Shown in pieces: positions 17,950-27,785 of a stretch of 64,000 nucleotides of DNA (positions are counted from its first letter, which is position 1; every line of letters begins with the position of its first letter). Below the pieces are notes generated by a model. That model made no database searches. It had not been told where the DNA came from and worked only from the letters and a program-made list of their open reading frames with translations. The translations under genes and the position numbers were made by a program. Origin of the DNA: Lachnospira rogosae (GTDB lineage Bacteria > Bacillota > Clostridia > Lachnospirales > Lachnospiraceae); the NCBI RefSeq assembly GCF_040096455.1, contig NZ_JBBMER010000005.1, forward strand, positions 62,001 through 126,000, read 5' to 3'.

Positions 17950-19932
17950 CTATATATGAAACTGCTGTACCTGATTAGAAAGCTGTTCTGCCGAAGCTGC
18001 TAATTCTTCTGCTGAGATTTCCACCTGTCCACTATTTTTAGAAATATTATTAGCCTGTCCTAACATTGACTCAGATGTTGCCATAATCTCATCTGAGCTT
18101 GCAGCCTGTTCCTCACATATAGCAGCAACATTAGTAGCAACCTCATCAACACGTCCAATCTTCTCAACAACATTTGCCATAAGTTCATTGGTTGCCTTAA
18201 TATTATTGAATATTGTATTAAATGTATCTACTGCTGTATGAATTAATACTGCACTGTCACCAATCTCTCCAACACTGTCCCCCGCCTGACTTACAGCATC
18301 TTCAACAAGCTTGTTAATCTCTGTGATAAGCTGTGTAATGTGTCCTACAGACTCTGTACTGTTCTTTGCAAGTGAACCTATCTCAGAAGCAACAACTGCA
18401 AAGCCTCTTCCTGCTTCTCCTGCTCTTGCTGCTTCAATAGATGCATTAAGTGATAAGAGGTTAGTTTCATCAGCTATATCACCTATAAGCTTAATAATAT
18501 CGACTATTTCCTTAGAAGCCAAGCCAACTTTATTAACAGCTTCCTCAAGACTTCTTATTGATAACTCAATATTGTTAAGTGCTTCGCTGACGTGTTCCAT
18601 ATCCATTCGTCCTTTTTCGGACACTTCAACTGTCTCACGCATTTTAATATCAACTGAGTCGCCATCGTTCTTAGTTTCTGCGGCAACACCTGCAAGCTGT
18701 GTAACATTTTCTGCTATCTCATTAACTGACACTGATAACTGGTCAACTGTGTCGTTAAGTTCACGCATCGACTTAGACTGTATATCTGCCGCAGTATTCA
18801 TCTCGCCTGATACATTCTTGCTTGAGACTGCCTGCTCCTTTAATCGTACTGATACATCTCCAATCTGGGCTATCATCTGGCGCATAGCCTGAATAAACTT
18901 CTGTATGCTCTGTCCCATAACCGCAATCTCATCATTGCCCTTAACATTAACTGATACAGTAAAATCACCAGAAGCCATCTGTGTGATAGCTTTAGTCATA
19001 TTCTTTACTGGCTTAACTACCACATTAGTCATTCTTTCAACAAGAACACAAAGAACCATTATACATATAATTCCTACAATTATCATAATAGTTCTTAAAC
19101 GTATAAGCTCTGCAAGTACAATATTCTTAGGAATATATGATACTAATACCCAGTCAGTGCCATCGACCTCTTTAAATACCGTCATGTTACCGTCAATAGT
19201 TGTAAAATCATAATCATTAGAATTAAATTGGGCTGCTACCTTCTGATAATATTCACTCTGTCCGGAAGCACCAAGCTTCTGTGATATTAATGAAGATTCT
19301 CTGTCAGCAAGTATAACTCCTGTATTCTTATCAACAAGAAATGCCTCTGCATTATCCATATCAATGAAAGAATTGACAATTATAGTAATTCGGTCAAGTG
19401 TCATATCTGCTGATATTACCCTTATATTATCAGTTCCGTCATTAAGAATACCTGAAGCACTAATTACATTAACCCCCTCAGCGTTCTTATATGCCGAACC
19501 AACAGCCATATTAACCCTTGTAAGACCTTCCTTATACCATATGCTCTGTACAGGATTGCTCTCCTTCTTAGTTGACTTATCCGCCTTTATAAGATTACCA
19601 TTAGAGTCAGATACATATAAACCATCTGGATAATTATCATTATAGTTATAATATCCATCAAGAATAGCCTTTAGCTGTGTATCATCTGGGTGAAGATTTT
19701 CTATTGTGGTCTTTGCCATCTGGAAAGAAGCAAGGTTCTCACTTAACCAGGCTTCTATCTTAGATGACTGGTTACTTACCGATGACTCCAGCAAATTCTG
19801 TGAATAATCTTCAATTATGCCCGCTGATGCCTGATAAGCAATAAGCACAAGTACTGCTACGATAGCAATAACGACTGGCATTATGCTTCCCAAAAGCCTG
19901 GCTTTGATTGATATTTTCCTTTGTTTCTTCAT
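17950..19932 (-). CDS. Methyl-accepting chemotaxis protein with dCache sensor
   Basis: A 660-residue transmembrane chemoreceptor. TM1 is about 12-34; residues 35-285 form an extracellular dCache_1-like sensor (SKIEAWLSENLASFQMAKTTIENL, DGLYVSDSNGNL, SIWYKEGL, VISADMTLDRI); TM2 is about 287-310, followed by a HAMP domain (VVVKPVKNMTKAITQMASGDFTV). The signalling tip is ADETNLLSLNASIEAARAGEAGRGFAVVA at about 495-525. There is no C-terminal CheR-tethering pentapeptide. AAAGGGG precedes the start. It is followed by the lone sugar-binding lipoprotein gene, suggesting paired action. Confidence 0.92.
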   Translation of the reverse strand: MKKQRKISIKARLLGSIMPVVIAIVAVLVLIAYQASAGIIEDYSQNLLESSVSNQSSKIEAWLSENLASFQMAKTTIENLHPDDTQLKAILDGYYNYNDNYPDGLYVSDSNGNLIKADKSTKKESNPVQSIWYKEGLTRVNMAVGSAYKNAEGVNVISASGILNDGTDNIRVISADMTLDRITIIVNSFIDMDNAEAFLVDKNTGVILADRESSLISQKLGASGQSEYYQKVAAQFNSNDYDFTTIDGNMTVFKEVDGTDWVLVSYIPKNIVLAELIRLRTIMIIVGIICIMVLCVLVERMTNVVVKPVKNMTKAITQMASGDFTVSVNVKGNDEIAVMGQSIQKFIQAMRQMIAQIGDVSVRLKEQAVSSKNVSGEMNTAADIQSKSMRELNDTVDQLSVSVNEIAENVTQLAGVAAETKNDGDSVDIKMRETVEVSEKGRMDMEHVSEALNNIELSIRSLEEAVNKVGLASKEIVDIIKLIGDIADETNLLSLNASIEAARAGEAGRGFAVVASEIGSLAKNSTESVGHITQLITEINKLVEDAVSQAGDSVGEIGDSAVLIHTAVDTFNTIFNNIKATNELMANVVEKIGRVDEVATNVAAICEEQAASSDEIMATSESMLGQANNISKNSGQVEISAEELAASAEQLSNQVQQFHI

Positions 19933-20012
19933 AGTTGAAAACCCCTTTCTTATGTATTCAATTGTATATAATTTTCACGCAAATACACTATATTTATTAT
20001 ATCACTTTACAA

Positions 20013-21581
20013 TTATTTAACAATCTTTTTATTACAATTCACTATTGCCATTGCACATATAAACATTGGAAATGTTATCACTTCCAAAATGTTACCTGCA
20101 CCCTGCACAGCATACACTAAAGCCGCCATTCCAAAGCCTGCAATTATATCTGGCACACCATGCTTTGCTGAATTGACCAATGTATGAATGAAAATAACTA
20201 ATAAAATAATTACGCCGACACAACCCATCGTAACAAGCATTTGCAGCCATATGCTGTGTGCGTTATCAACTACATTTCCATATAAAATATCCCAGTGGCT
20301 GTCTGAATAATAGCTCAGATTCTTTCTAACCGTTCCCTCGCCCAATCCGAATATTTTATATATAAATGGATAATTCTTATAGCCATTGATAAGATTACTC
20401 CATATATAACCTCGTCCTGAACCCCAGCTATCTGTTATATAAAATGCTCCAATTTTATTAATATTATCACTAATCACACGGACTATGGCATATACTCCAA
20501 ATCCACCTGCCATTACACAATATATTATCTGGACTATGCGGATTTTAATATTGTCAAGCAGCTTCTGCAATCTGTTATCACTAAGCACTATCAATACATA
20601 TAACAGCAATAACACTACAATTATGATATTAAATATATTATTAGTTGATATAAGCCCTGACATTATATTACTAAGCTTCCTTACTTTATCCGGAATAATA
20701 AGCTTAATACACCCTGCAACACGTCCTGCAAGCAGAACTGCCGTAAGAGTCGCTATGTATTTTTTAATTAAAACCGCCGATTTAATTGAATATGGAAACA
20801 GAATAACCAGCGGAATTACAACAGCCACAAGTGCCATATCACTGTCGCATATTATAATTCCAATAATTCCAGATATTACTGCAATATAATAGAATATCTC
20901 CTTAGCTGCTGTTTCTGCCTTGTAATATGCAGCAATTGCAATAGACAATGTAAGTCCTGTATACATTCCATATACATTAATATTTCCAAGCGTTGACATA
21001 TACACTGTCTGCTCTTTTATAGTAAGATTACTGAACAAATGCAATATATCAATATTCATATAATTAAACACAGCAACCAGATGTACCATAATCGAAGACG
21101 TCAGAATTAATATTACATCTATCTCTTTAAACTCATAACACTCCGAAACTGTCCAATAAAGCAATGCCACTGCAATAAAAAATATCATACCTATATATCT
21201 TGAACCTGCACCATATAAGGCTATATTCTTATACGGAGATACAAGATAAGATATTATCGAACTGGCTATCAATAATACCGAATATATAATATGCTTACTA
21301 TTCTTTATATTGTAAATTATCTTTATATTGAAGTTTTTCTTTATATCTAAGGACTTCTTTGCCCCCGGATAATCACCAGACATAATTATTCTGAATACAA
21401 CCTCATTAATAAGCATTGCAATCCAGCCAACAAGTGCAATAATAACAAAGAATACATATCTTGTCTTCGTAACATTATTAAGCTTATCTGTCATAACAAA
21501 TGGGAATAACACCATCATAAGTATCACGGTAATCTTTCCTATATAATAACGCACATTTTCATATATATTCTGCTTATTCAT
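20013..21581 (-). CDS. O-antigen ligase/polymerase-like membrane protein
   Basis: A 522-residue protein with about twelve hydrophobic helices. A long external loop (about 365-440) has the family features: WGSGRGYIWSNLINGYKNYPFIYKIFGLGEGTV, then DNAHSIWLQMLVTMGCVGVI, where the Arg and the conserved H belong to the Wzy_C/WaaL superfamily. Such proteins transfer or polymerise lipid-linked glycans outside the membrane, in Firmicutes often for capsule or teichoic-type polymers. No glycosyltransferase genes are adjacent, but an LCP ligase lies 2.7 kb away. AAGGAAG precedes the start. Confidence 0.8.
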   Translation of the reverse strand: MNKQNIYENVRYYIGKITVILMMVLFPFVMTDKLNNVTKTRYVFFVIIALVGWIAMLINEVVFRIIMSGDYPGAKKSLDIKKNFNIKIIYNIKNSKHIIYSVLLIASSIISYLVSPYKNIALYGAGSRYIGMIFFIAVALLYWTVSECYEFKEIDVILILTSSIMVHLVAVFNYMNIDILHLFSNLTIKEQTVYMSTLGNINVYGMYTGLTLSIAIAAYYKAETAAKEIFYYIAVISGIIGIIICDSDMALVAVVIPLVILFPYSIKSAVLIKKYIATLTAVLLAGRVAGCIKLIIPDKVRKLSNIMSGLISTNNIFNIIIVVLLLLYVLIVLSDNRLQKLLDNIKIRIVQIIYCVMAGGFGVYAIVRVISDNINKIGAFYITDSWGSGRGYIWSNLINGYKNYPFIYKIFGLGEGTVRKNLSYYSDSHWDILYGNVVDNAHSIWLQMLVTMGCVGVIILLVIFIHTLVNSAKHGVPDIIAGFGMAALVYAVQGAGNILEVITFPMFICAMAIVNCNKKIVK

Positions 21582-21780
21582 CTTACTTCTTCCTTTATCC
21601 TGTCATCTTATTATATTTGATTATATTATTCATATCTTAATTATTTTATTTATATCTCGCACCACTATATTAAATACATATTAATATTATATTAAAATAC
21701 TAAAAAATAAATATACTTAATATTAACATACATTCAGATATTAGTCATAAATATTATCCATAATTATTTTTAATATTTTC

Positions 21781-21809
21781 TTTTCAAGGATAAATTGTTA
21801 TGGTATCAT
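21781..21809 (+). promoter_or_regulatory. Probable promoter of the uracil permease gene
   Basis: TTTTCA (21781-21786) and TATCAT (21804-21809) are 17 bases apart, with TGG immediately before the latter giving an extended -10. It sits 30 bases before the start codon, leaving no room for a PyrR-type leader attenuator. Confidence 0.5.
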
Positions 21810-21838
21810 AGAAAAAATTTAATAAAAAGGAGACTCAA

Positions 21839-23248
21839 ATGAACGAAAAGACTCAAAATCAGGAAGCTGTTCGTGATGCCCGCCAGCTCGGTATTCCTAA
21901 AATGCTTATACTTGGTATACAGCATATGTTCGCAATGTTTGGGGCAACTATACTTGTTCCAATACTTGTAGCAGGATACTTCCAGAGTGCGTGCAATGAA
22001 CCTTTAACAAGAGGTCTTACAGTTTCTGTAACTTTATTCTGTGCTGGTATTGGTACACTTATATTCCATATATGTTCCAAATTTAAAGTACCCGCATTTT
22101 TAGGCTCATCATTTGCATTCTTAGGAGGTTTCTACACAGTTGCCAACTTAAATACAGGAATATATGCAGATATGAGTGCCAACGATAAAGCCGCTTATGC
22201 ATGCGGTGGAATAGTTATCGCAGGTTTATTCTATCTTATTGTTGCCCTCATCTTTAAGATTGTTGGTGTCAACAGAGTTATGAGATTTCTTCCACCTGTT
22301 GTTACAGGTCCTATCATTATATGTATAGGTTTATCACTTGCTTCATCAGCTATTAACAATGCTTCTACTAACTGGCTTTTAGCCTTTGTTGCATTAGCTG
22401 TAATCGTTATATTTAATATATGGGGCAAAGGAATGTTTAAGATTATACCTATTCTTATGGGTGTAGTTATTTCCTATGTATTCGCATTAATACTTAATGC
22501 CTTTGGTGTTACTAACCCTGATGGTTCTGCAATACTTAACTTTGCTTCAGTATCATCTGCAAGCTGGGTTGGAATACCTAAGTTCCAGATATGTAAATTC
22601 GATATAACTGCTATACTTGTTATGGCTCCTATCGCAATTGCTACTATGATGGAACACGTTGGTGATATGTCAGCTATATCTGCAACTGTTGATGAGAACT
22701 TCATCGCAGAGCCAGGTCTTCACCGCACACTTATGGGTGATGGTCTTGCCACAGCATTTGCAGGTTTTCTTGGCGGTCCTGCTAACACAACTTATGGAGA
22801 AAATACTGGTGTACTTGAACTTTCAAAGGTTTATGACCCAGCAGTTATAAGAATTGCTGCTGTATTAGCTGTTATACTTTCATTCATCCCTAAGTTCTCA
22901 GCTATTATATCAACAATGCCAACTGCTATCATCGGCGGTGTATCATTTATGCTATATGGTATGATATCTGCTATCGGTGTAAGAAATGTTGTTGAAAACA
23001 GAGTTGACCTTACTAAGTCACGTAATCTTATAATCGCAGGTGTTATATTCGTATGTGGACTTGGATTTTCTGATGGTCTTACATTCACTATCGGAGAAAC
23101 ACATATCACACTTACAGCACTCGCTATCGCCGCTATTGCTGGTATTATCCTTAATGCAATTCTTCCTGGCAATGACTACAACTTTGGTGTTAATCCAGAA
23201 GGTGACCAGAGCCGTGGAGTATATGTAAGCAATACAGACAATAAATAA
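21839..23248 (+). CDS. uraA: Uracil permease (NCS2 family)
   Basis: A 469-residue inner-membrane transporter with about 14 helices, taking up uracil (or a related base) with protons. It shows the NCS2 core: QHMFAMFGATILVPILV near the N-terminus (His of helix 1), FLGSSFAFLGGFY, MMEHVGDMSAIS with the substrate-contact Glu of helix 8, and GLATAFAGFLGGPANTTYGENTGVLELSKVYDPAVI, the conserved helix-10 region. AAAAAGGAG precedes the ATG. Convergent with upp, which together with it forms a uracil salvage pair. Confidence 0.93.
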   Translation: MNEKTQNQEAVRDARQLGIPKMLILGIQHMFAMFGATILVPILVAGYFQSACNEPLTRGLTVSVTLFCAGIGTLIFHICSKFKVPAFLGSSFAFLGGFYTVANLNTGIYADMSANDKAAYACGGIVIAGLFYLIVALIFKIVGVNRVMRFLPPVVTGPIIICIGLSLASSAINNASTNWLLAFVALAVIVIFNIWGKGMFKIIPILMGVVISYVFALILNAFGVTNPDGSAILNFASVSSASWVGIPKFQICKFDITAILVMAPIAIATMMEHVGDMSAISATVDENFIAEPGLHRTLMGDGLATAFAGFLGGPANTTYGENTGVLELSKVYDPAVIRIAAVLAVILSFIPKFSAIISTMPTAIIGGVSFMLYGMISAIGVRNVVENRVDLTKSRNLIIAGVIFVCGLGFSDGLTFTIGETHITLTALAIAAIAGIILNAILPGNDYNFGVNPEGDQSRGVYVSNTDNK

Positions 23249-23263
23249 ATATCTATATAATAA

Positions 23264-23315
23264 TTGGCACAGGAAAGCAATGAACCATAAATATACATTT
23301 GCTTTTTCTGTGCCA
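23264..23315. terminator. Terminator of the uracil permease gene
   Basis: TTGGCACAGGAAAGCAA (23264-23280) pairs with TTGCTTTTTCTGTGCCA (23299-23315) with one internal mismatch and ends in AT-rich sequence. Confidence 0.75.
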
Positions 23316-23333
23316 TTAATACTACAAGAATTA

Positions 23334-23392
23334 AAAACAGCCCGCCATAATGTATCTTAATCAGGTTAAGATACATTATGACAAGCTGTTTT
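23334..23392. terminator. Terminator of the upp gene
   Basis: A two-step hairpin: AAAACAGC/GCTGTTTT outside (23334-23341, 23385-23392) and a perfect 14-bp stem inside (23347-23360, 23366-23379). It follows the upp stop codon on minus. Confidence 0.75.
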
Positions 23393-23405
23393 ATATTGAA
23401 TATTA

Positions 23406-24050
23406 TTATTTAGTACCAAATATTCTATCGCCAGCATCTCCAAGACCTGGGCAGATATAAGCCTGCTCATTAAGCTGTCTGTCCAGATGTCCTACATATA
23501 TCTGTACATCCGGATGTGCCTTGTGAAGCTTCTCTAAACCTTCTGGAGCAGCTATGATACACATAAATTTAATCTTCTTACCACCATGCTTTTTAATCTG
23601 GTCGATTGCATCAACAGCAGAACCACCTGTTGCAAGCATTGGATCTGTAACTACAATAAGCCTTTCCTCAATTGGATCTGGAAGCTTGCAGTAATATTCG
23701 TGTGGCTCGTGTGTTTCCTCATCTCTGTACATACCAATATGACCAACCTTAGCTGTTGGAACAAGTGCAAGTATACCAGATACCATACCAAGACCAGCTC
23801 TTAATATTGGTACAATAGCAAGCTTTCTTCCTGCTATCATTGGTGTCATACAAGTTTCAATTGGTGTCTCAACTTCAATATCTTCAAGTTCAAGGTCACC
23901 CATAGCCTCAAACCCTTCAAGCATTGCTATCTCTTCTACAAGCTTTCTGAATTCATTAGTTCCTGTCTTCTTATCGCGAAGTAATGAAATCTTGTGCTGA
24001 ATAAGAGGGTGTTCAAACACTGTAATATTCTCTTCGTTTCTTAAATCCAT
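23406..24050 (-). CDS. upp: Uracil phosphoribosyltransferase
   Basis: Converts uracil and PRPP to UMP. The 214-residue protein is full length: HPLIQHKISLLRDKKTGTNEFRKLVEEI at the N-terminus, PILRAGLGMVSG, the PRPP-binding loop VVTDPMLATGGSAVDAIDQIKK (about 132-153), and the uracil-binding C-terminus with YICPGLGDAGDRIFGTK. AAGGAG precedes the ATG. Tail-to-tail with the uracil permease gene. Confidence 0.96.
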   Translation of the reverse strand: MDLRNEENITVFEHPLIQHKISLLRDKKTGTNEFRKLVEEIAMLEGFEAMGDLELEDIEVETPIETCMTPMIAGRKLAIVPILRAGLGMVSGILALVPTAKVGHIGMYRDEETHEPHEYYCKLPDPIEERLIVVTDPMLATGGSAVDAIDQIKKHGGKKIKFMCIIAAPEGLEKLHKAHPDVQIYVGHLDRQLNEQAYICPGLGDAGDRIFGTK

Positions 24051-24236
24051 ATCATTCTCCTTGCCTGTGCGCCGTACGCATTTTGTTTCATTATTTTATA
24101 TAATACCATATATGCAGTATCAGGGTCAAAAGGTATTTTCCACCTGCCATATTTTTCTTTATTTTTACAGCATATTGTGCTAAACTGTCTTATGTTTGTA
24201 TTTAAACTATATTATAAATCTATGAGGAAAAAAGTT

Positions 24237-25817
24237 ATGGCTAAAAATACATTTTCTGTAAAGAATGATATGCAGTACCTTTTCAAACCTAAGGTATCAC
24301 TCTCAAAAATCGAACGTAAAAAGAAACGCCGTGCATGGGCTTTCGCTATTGGCTCTGTGCTGGTTCTTATACAGCTTGTCCTGACAGTGTTATTTTTACT
24401 AAAAATGTTTAAACTTGATATTCTTCCGTTTAAATATTTATTTATGATTAATATCATACTTATATTATTAGTACTGTATGATTTTACATCACAATTCACG
24501 AAATCACACATACTAGGAAAGCTTATATCGGTTATGCTGTCCTGCCTTATATTATTCACATATCTGTTTGCCGCCAAATTTGACTCCGTACTTGACAAAC
24601 TTGGTGCTGCCAATGTTGAGATAGACATTGTTGATGTGTGCGTGCTTTCAAATGACAAGGCACAGAACTTAAATGATGCAGCTAATTACAAATTTGCCAT
24701 TAATTCAACTGCAAGCAATGCCAATATCAATACCTCCATTGAAAGCATTAGTTCAGAAACCGGCAAGACAATCAAGCCAACTGAATATACTAACTGGTCT
24801 AATCTTGTTAATGCACTTTATGATAATAAAAATGTTCAGGCTATCGTTATCAATCACTCTATGATGAGTATTATATCTCAGGAATTTCCTGATTTTGAGG
24901 ATAGCATAAAGATAATTAAGACTTACGAATACAAAGAAAAGGTTGAACTTGATGCCTCTAATGTAAATGTAAAACGTGATCCTTTCATTATATATGTTTC
25001 AGGTATATCAAGTGATGATGGCGAAGATACCAAGCTTGCAAGCAAGGCATTAAGTGATGTTAATATTCTTGCAGTTATCAATCCAGAAACCAAGCAGGTA
25101 TTACTTGTTACTACACCTCGTGATTCCTATATTAAAATCAGTAATTCATCAGGTGTAACCGGTTATGACAAGCTTGCACATGCAGGTTCTTATGGTGTCG
25201 ATAAATCTATCGAAGCCCTTGAAAATCTGTACGGAATTAATATTGACTATTATGTAAAGATTAATTTTGCTGGTTCACAGGCAGTTATTGATGCCCTCGG
25301 TGGTATTACAATTGAATCAGAGATAGAATTTACCAATGGATGGGAAGCTGCTCCTGTTTCTTACCATTTTGTTCAGGGTGCTAATGAATGTGATGGAGAA
25401 AAGGCTATTGCTTTCGCAAGAGAACGTAAAGCCTTTGCAGCTGGTGATTTCCAGCGTGGACGTAATCAGACAGCCGTTATTAAAGGTATTATTCAAAAGG
25501 CCACATCACCTGCAATACTTACACGCTACTCAGCAGTTATGGATACAGTTAGTGATATGTTCTTAACAAATATACCTTCAAGTGCAATATCTGACCTTGT
25601 AAAGTTACAGTTAAGCAACAGCACACCTTGGAATATACAGACATACAGTATATCTGGTAAGACTGATGAATATCGTCATCTTGAGGTATCTAATGTATAT
25701 GGTGCTTCTATCGTACTTCCATACGAAGAAGATATAAGCACAGCAACCAAGCTTATGAATAAGGTTATCGCTGGTGAAACCTTCGATGTTGACACATACC
25801 TTAATTCAGATAACTAA
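24237..25817 (+). CDS. LytR-CpsA-Psr (LCP) family glycopolymer ligase
   Basis: A 526-residue membrane protein that should attach wall glycopolymers to peptidoglycan. After a basic cytoplasmic leader come three helices (about 34-56, 66-80, 90-110), then an accessory domain (about 120-250) and the LCP domain (about 260-460): VNILAVINPETKQVLLVTTPRDSYI with the phosphate-binding Arg-Asp, KLAHAGSYGVDKSIEALENLYGINIDYYVKINF, and FARERKAFAAGDFQRGRNQ with the further conserved Arg residues. The frame is open 20 codons upstream, but the ATG at 24237 follows GAGG and is preferred. Confidence 0.9.
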   Translation: MAKNTFSVKNDMQYLFKPKVSLSKIERKKKRRAWAFAIGSVLVLIQLVLTVLFLLKMFKLDILPFKYLFMINIILILLVLYDFTSQFTKSHILGKLISVMLSCLILFTYLFAAKFDSVLDKLGAANVEIDIVDVCVLSNDKAQNLNDAANYKFAINSTASNANINTSIESISSETGKTIKPTEYTNWSNLVNALYDNKNVQAIVINHSMMSIISQEFPDFEDSIKIIKTYEYKEKVELDASNVNVKRDPFIIYVSGISSDDGEDTKLASKALSDVNILAVINPETKQVLLVTTPRDSYIKISNSSGVTGYDKLAHAGSYGVDKSIEALENLYGINIDYYVKINFAGSQAVIDALGGITIESEIEFTNGWEAAPVSYHFVQGANECDGEKAIAFARERKAFAAGDFQRGRNQTAVIKGIIQKATSPAILTRYSAVMDTVSDMFLTNIPSSAISDLVKLQLSNSTPWNIQTYSISGKTDEYRHLEVSNVYGASIVLPYEEDISTATKLMNKVIAGETFDVDTYLNSDN

Positions 25818-25848
25818 TAAGCTTTATTAAATAATATTTAAAATAAAC

Positions 25849-25897
25849 ACATATAAATCCCCATTGAAAGCAAACATTTCAATGGGGATTTATATGT
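25849..25897. terminator. Strong bidirectional terminator after the LCP gene
   Basis: Two perfectly complementary 21-base arms (25849-25869 and 25877-25897) around a seven-base loop, with A/T-rich flanks; serves LCP on plus and PilZ on minus. Confidence 0.88.
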
Positions 25898-25982
25898 TAA
25901 ATATTAATTTGTCATAGATAATTATATGTCACTACTATAAATATAAAATTATGTCCAGTTATATGTAGTTACATAATAATAT

Positions 25983-26357
25983 CTATATCGCACTACCTGT
26001 ATCTACTATCTGGTAGGCTTCAATCTTGAACTGGTCTTCTGCACCTATTCCAACAAATCTACAGCCATACATATACTCGTCATTCTCACAAGAATCTCTG
26101 TGTAGAATTTCAACTACAACGTAAAGCTTTTCGCCATTAGCAAGAGTTATAACCGTGTCATAAAAAGAATTAACTTTAAAATCATAGCCAGACTTAAATG
26201 CTATCCCACCTTTAGATATGTCTACAACGTGAACATCAGCTTTATTTTGAATACGATCTGCGGCATTTACCCCTAGCTGATTAAGTGATACCGTTACATC
26301 TATATCTGTTCTCCTTGCTTTTCTCATCTCAGCACCCATATTACATCCATCTCCCAT
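25983..26357 (-). CDS. PilZ-domain cyclic-di-GMP-binding protein
   Basis: A 124-residue single-domain protein. The two ligand-binding signatures are present: an arginine-rich RKARRTD near residue 12 (R-x-x-x-R type) and DISKGGIAFKS around residue 65 (D/N-x-S-x-x-G). It should bind cyclic di-GMP and act as an adaptor controlling motility or an exopolymer. An internal ATG at 26339 is an alternative start. It lies just downstream of a diguanylate cyclase gene on the same strand, so enzyme and receptor may form a local signalling pair. Confidence 0.83.
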   Translation of the reverse strand: MGDGCNMGAEMRKARRTDIDVTVSLNQLGVNAADRIQNKADVHVVDISKGGIAFKSGYDFKVNSFYDTVITLANGEKLYVVVEILHRDSCENDEYMYGCRFVGIGAEDQFKIEAYQIVDTGSAI

Positions 26358-26470
26358 TCAATATAATATAAAATTGTATAATACTTGTATATATTATCAC
26401 ATTATTCGACATATTTCTATTATTTATAATATTTTATTACATTTTTATTAATTTTGTATAAATTAATATT

Positions 26471-27538
26471 TTATTGTTGTGCTAATTTTACAAGGCGTTT
26501 ATTCTCGTACATATGCTTATCCGCCCTGTCAAACAATGTTCTAAGCGTACATTCTGTATAATCATCAGAAAATGCCCAGCCATACGCATAACTTATCTTA
26601 ATATTCTTTCCGTGGTCGTTAAAATCGTCAACCTCTTCCTTTAACTTTTCAAGCAAGCCAATAACATCTTCCTTAGGCATATCCCTGATAACTGCAACAA
26701 ACTCATCTCCGCCATATCTTCCAACAAATTCCTTTGACGGTATGACATTTCTTAATATATTGGCAAAATTAACAATCAACTGGTCACCAACAGAATGTCC
26801 TAATGTGTCATTTGCAATCTTCAGATTATTAAGGTCAAACATTATACAAGCAACATTCCTGTCAAGAAATCTTAAATCGTGGAATACCTCTTCACATCTG
26901 CTCTTATTAGGAAGTCCTGTATGAGCATCCAGATATGCTTTCTGTTCAAGCACTTTATTCTTTCTTACAATTATAATTGCCTGTATCATCTGAATAATTA
27001 TAAGTAAAAGCAGCCCTGCCATATCAATAACTGTAATTGTCTCTATAAAATGGATATTGTCGGCTATGCCCTCTGAATATCTTTCTGCCGCAGATACTGT
27101 CTGGTCTGCAAGCGAAAAATACATCTCACTCATATCAACAATATCTGAATTATCAACTCCGTTTTCCCTTACATTATTAATCTCATTCTTAAGCTTACCC
27201 CAGTAATCAATCTGTATATCAAGCTTCTTCTGGTAGTCTGTATCGCGTAAGCTTACAAGATTATACTCACCATCTTCATACTTCAAATCTGCAAGGACAT
27301 CATCAAGATATTCTATTAGCTCATCATCGGAATTACCGATAACTTCAAGCTTAACTACCCTCTGTGTTGCACCTCTCACAAGTCCTGCATAATTAATTAC
27401 TCTTGCAGTTCCCTGAAGATTTTTAATCTCTACCATCATATTAGCAACCAATACAATAAGTATAATAATCAATGCACTCTGTATCATCATATTTACTGTT
27501 CTTATCTTACTGTTTTTCTTAAGATCTTTATTAACCAT
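26471..27538 (-). CDS. Membrane diguanylate cyclase (GGDEF)
   Basis: A 355-residue protein making cyclic di-GMP from GTP. TM1 (about 17-37) and TM2 (about 168-191) bracket an extracytoplasmic helical domain resembling the PilJ/NarX-type four-helix sensor (NYAGLVRGATQRVVKLE). The GGDEF domain begins at AYLDAHTGLPNK, with intact active-site YGGDEF at 275-280 and the metal-binding MFDLNNLK. The inhibitory RxxD I-site is absent: the five-residue-upstream position reads PSKE. Hence it is probably active and not product-inhibited at that site. Next to a PilZ gene and the SipW-type surface locus. Confidence 0.9.
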   Translation of the reverse strand: MVNKDLKKNSKIRTVNMMIQSALIIILIVLVANMMVEIKNLQGTARVINYAGLVRGATQRVVKLEVIGNSDDELIEYLDDVLADLKYEDGEYNLVSLRDTDYQKKLDIQIDYWGKLKNEINNVRENGVDNSDIVDMSEMYFSLADQTVSAAERYSEGIADNIHFIETITVIDMAGLLLLIIIQMIQAIIIVRKNKVLEQKAYLDAHTGLPNKSRCEEVFHDLRFLDRNVACIMFDLNNLKIANDTLGHSVGDQLIVNFANILRNVIPSKEFVGRYGGDEFVAVIRDMPKEDVIGLLEKLKEEVDDFNDHGKNIKISYAYGWAFSDDYTECTLRTLFDRADKHMYENKRLVKLAQQ

Positions 27539-27661
27539 TATACTACCTTCTTAATCTTTATTAGCTCTCAATTAAATATTATAAGTTCCAAACATAAACT
27601 GCATTATACAATATACCTTTATACAAGGCAATAGAAGTTTATGAGAAAAGTATGAATAATT

Positions 27662-27696
27662 AGGGACTAAAGTACTATATCTGTACCTTAGTCCCT
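27662..27696 (-). terminator. Hairpin terminating the SipW-type surface locus
   Basis: AGGGACTAAAGTAC (27662-27675) pairs with GTACCTTAGTCCCT (27683-27696). It is the only strong hairpin between the last gene of the locus and the cyclase gene. The T run is weak on either strand. Confidence 0.55.
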
Positions 27697-27785
27697 GTAG
27701 TATTTACTATATATTTATATTTCAAATATAGAATAATATTACATTGCTATAATATAATCAATAATAACAGCATTAAACTGCATAA

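Noticed and set aside
21582..21838. PyrR attenuator before the uracil permease gene
   Set aside because: The best promoter lies 30 bases from the start codon, leaving no room for anti-terminator and terminator stems, and no PyrR-binding loop sequence was seen.
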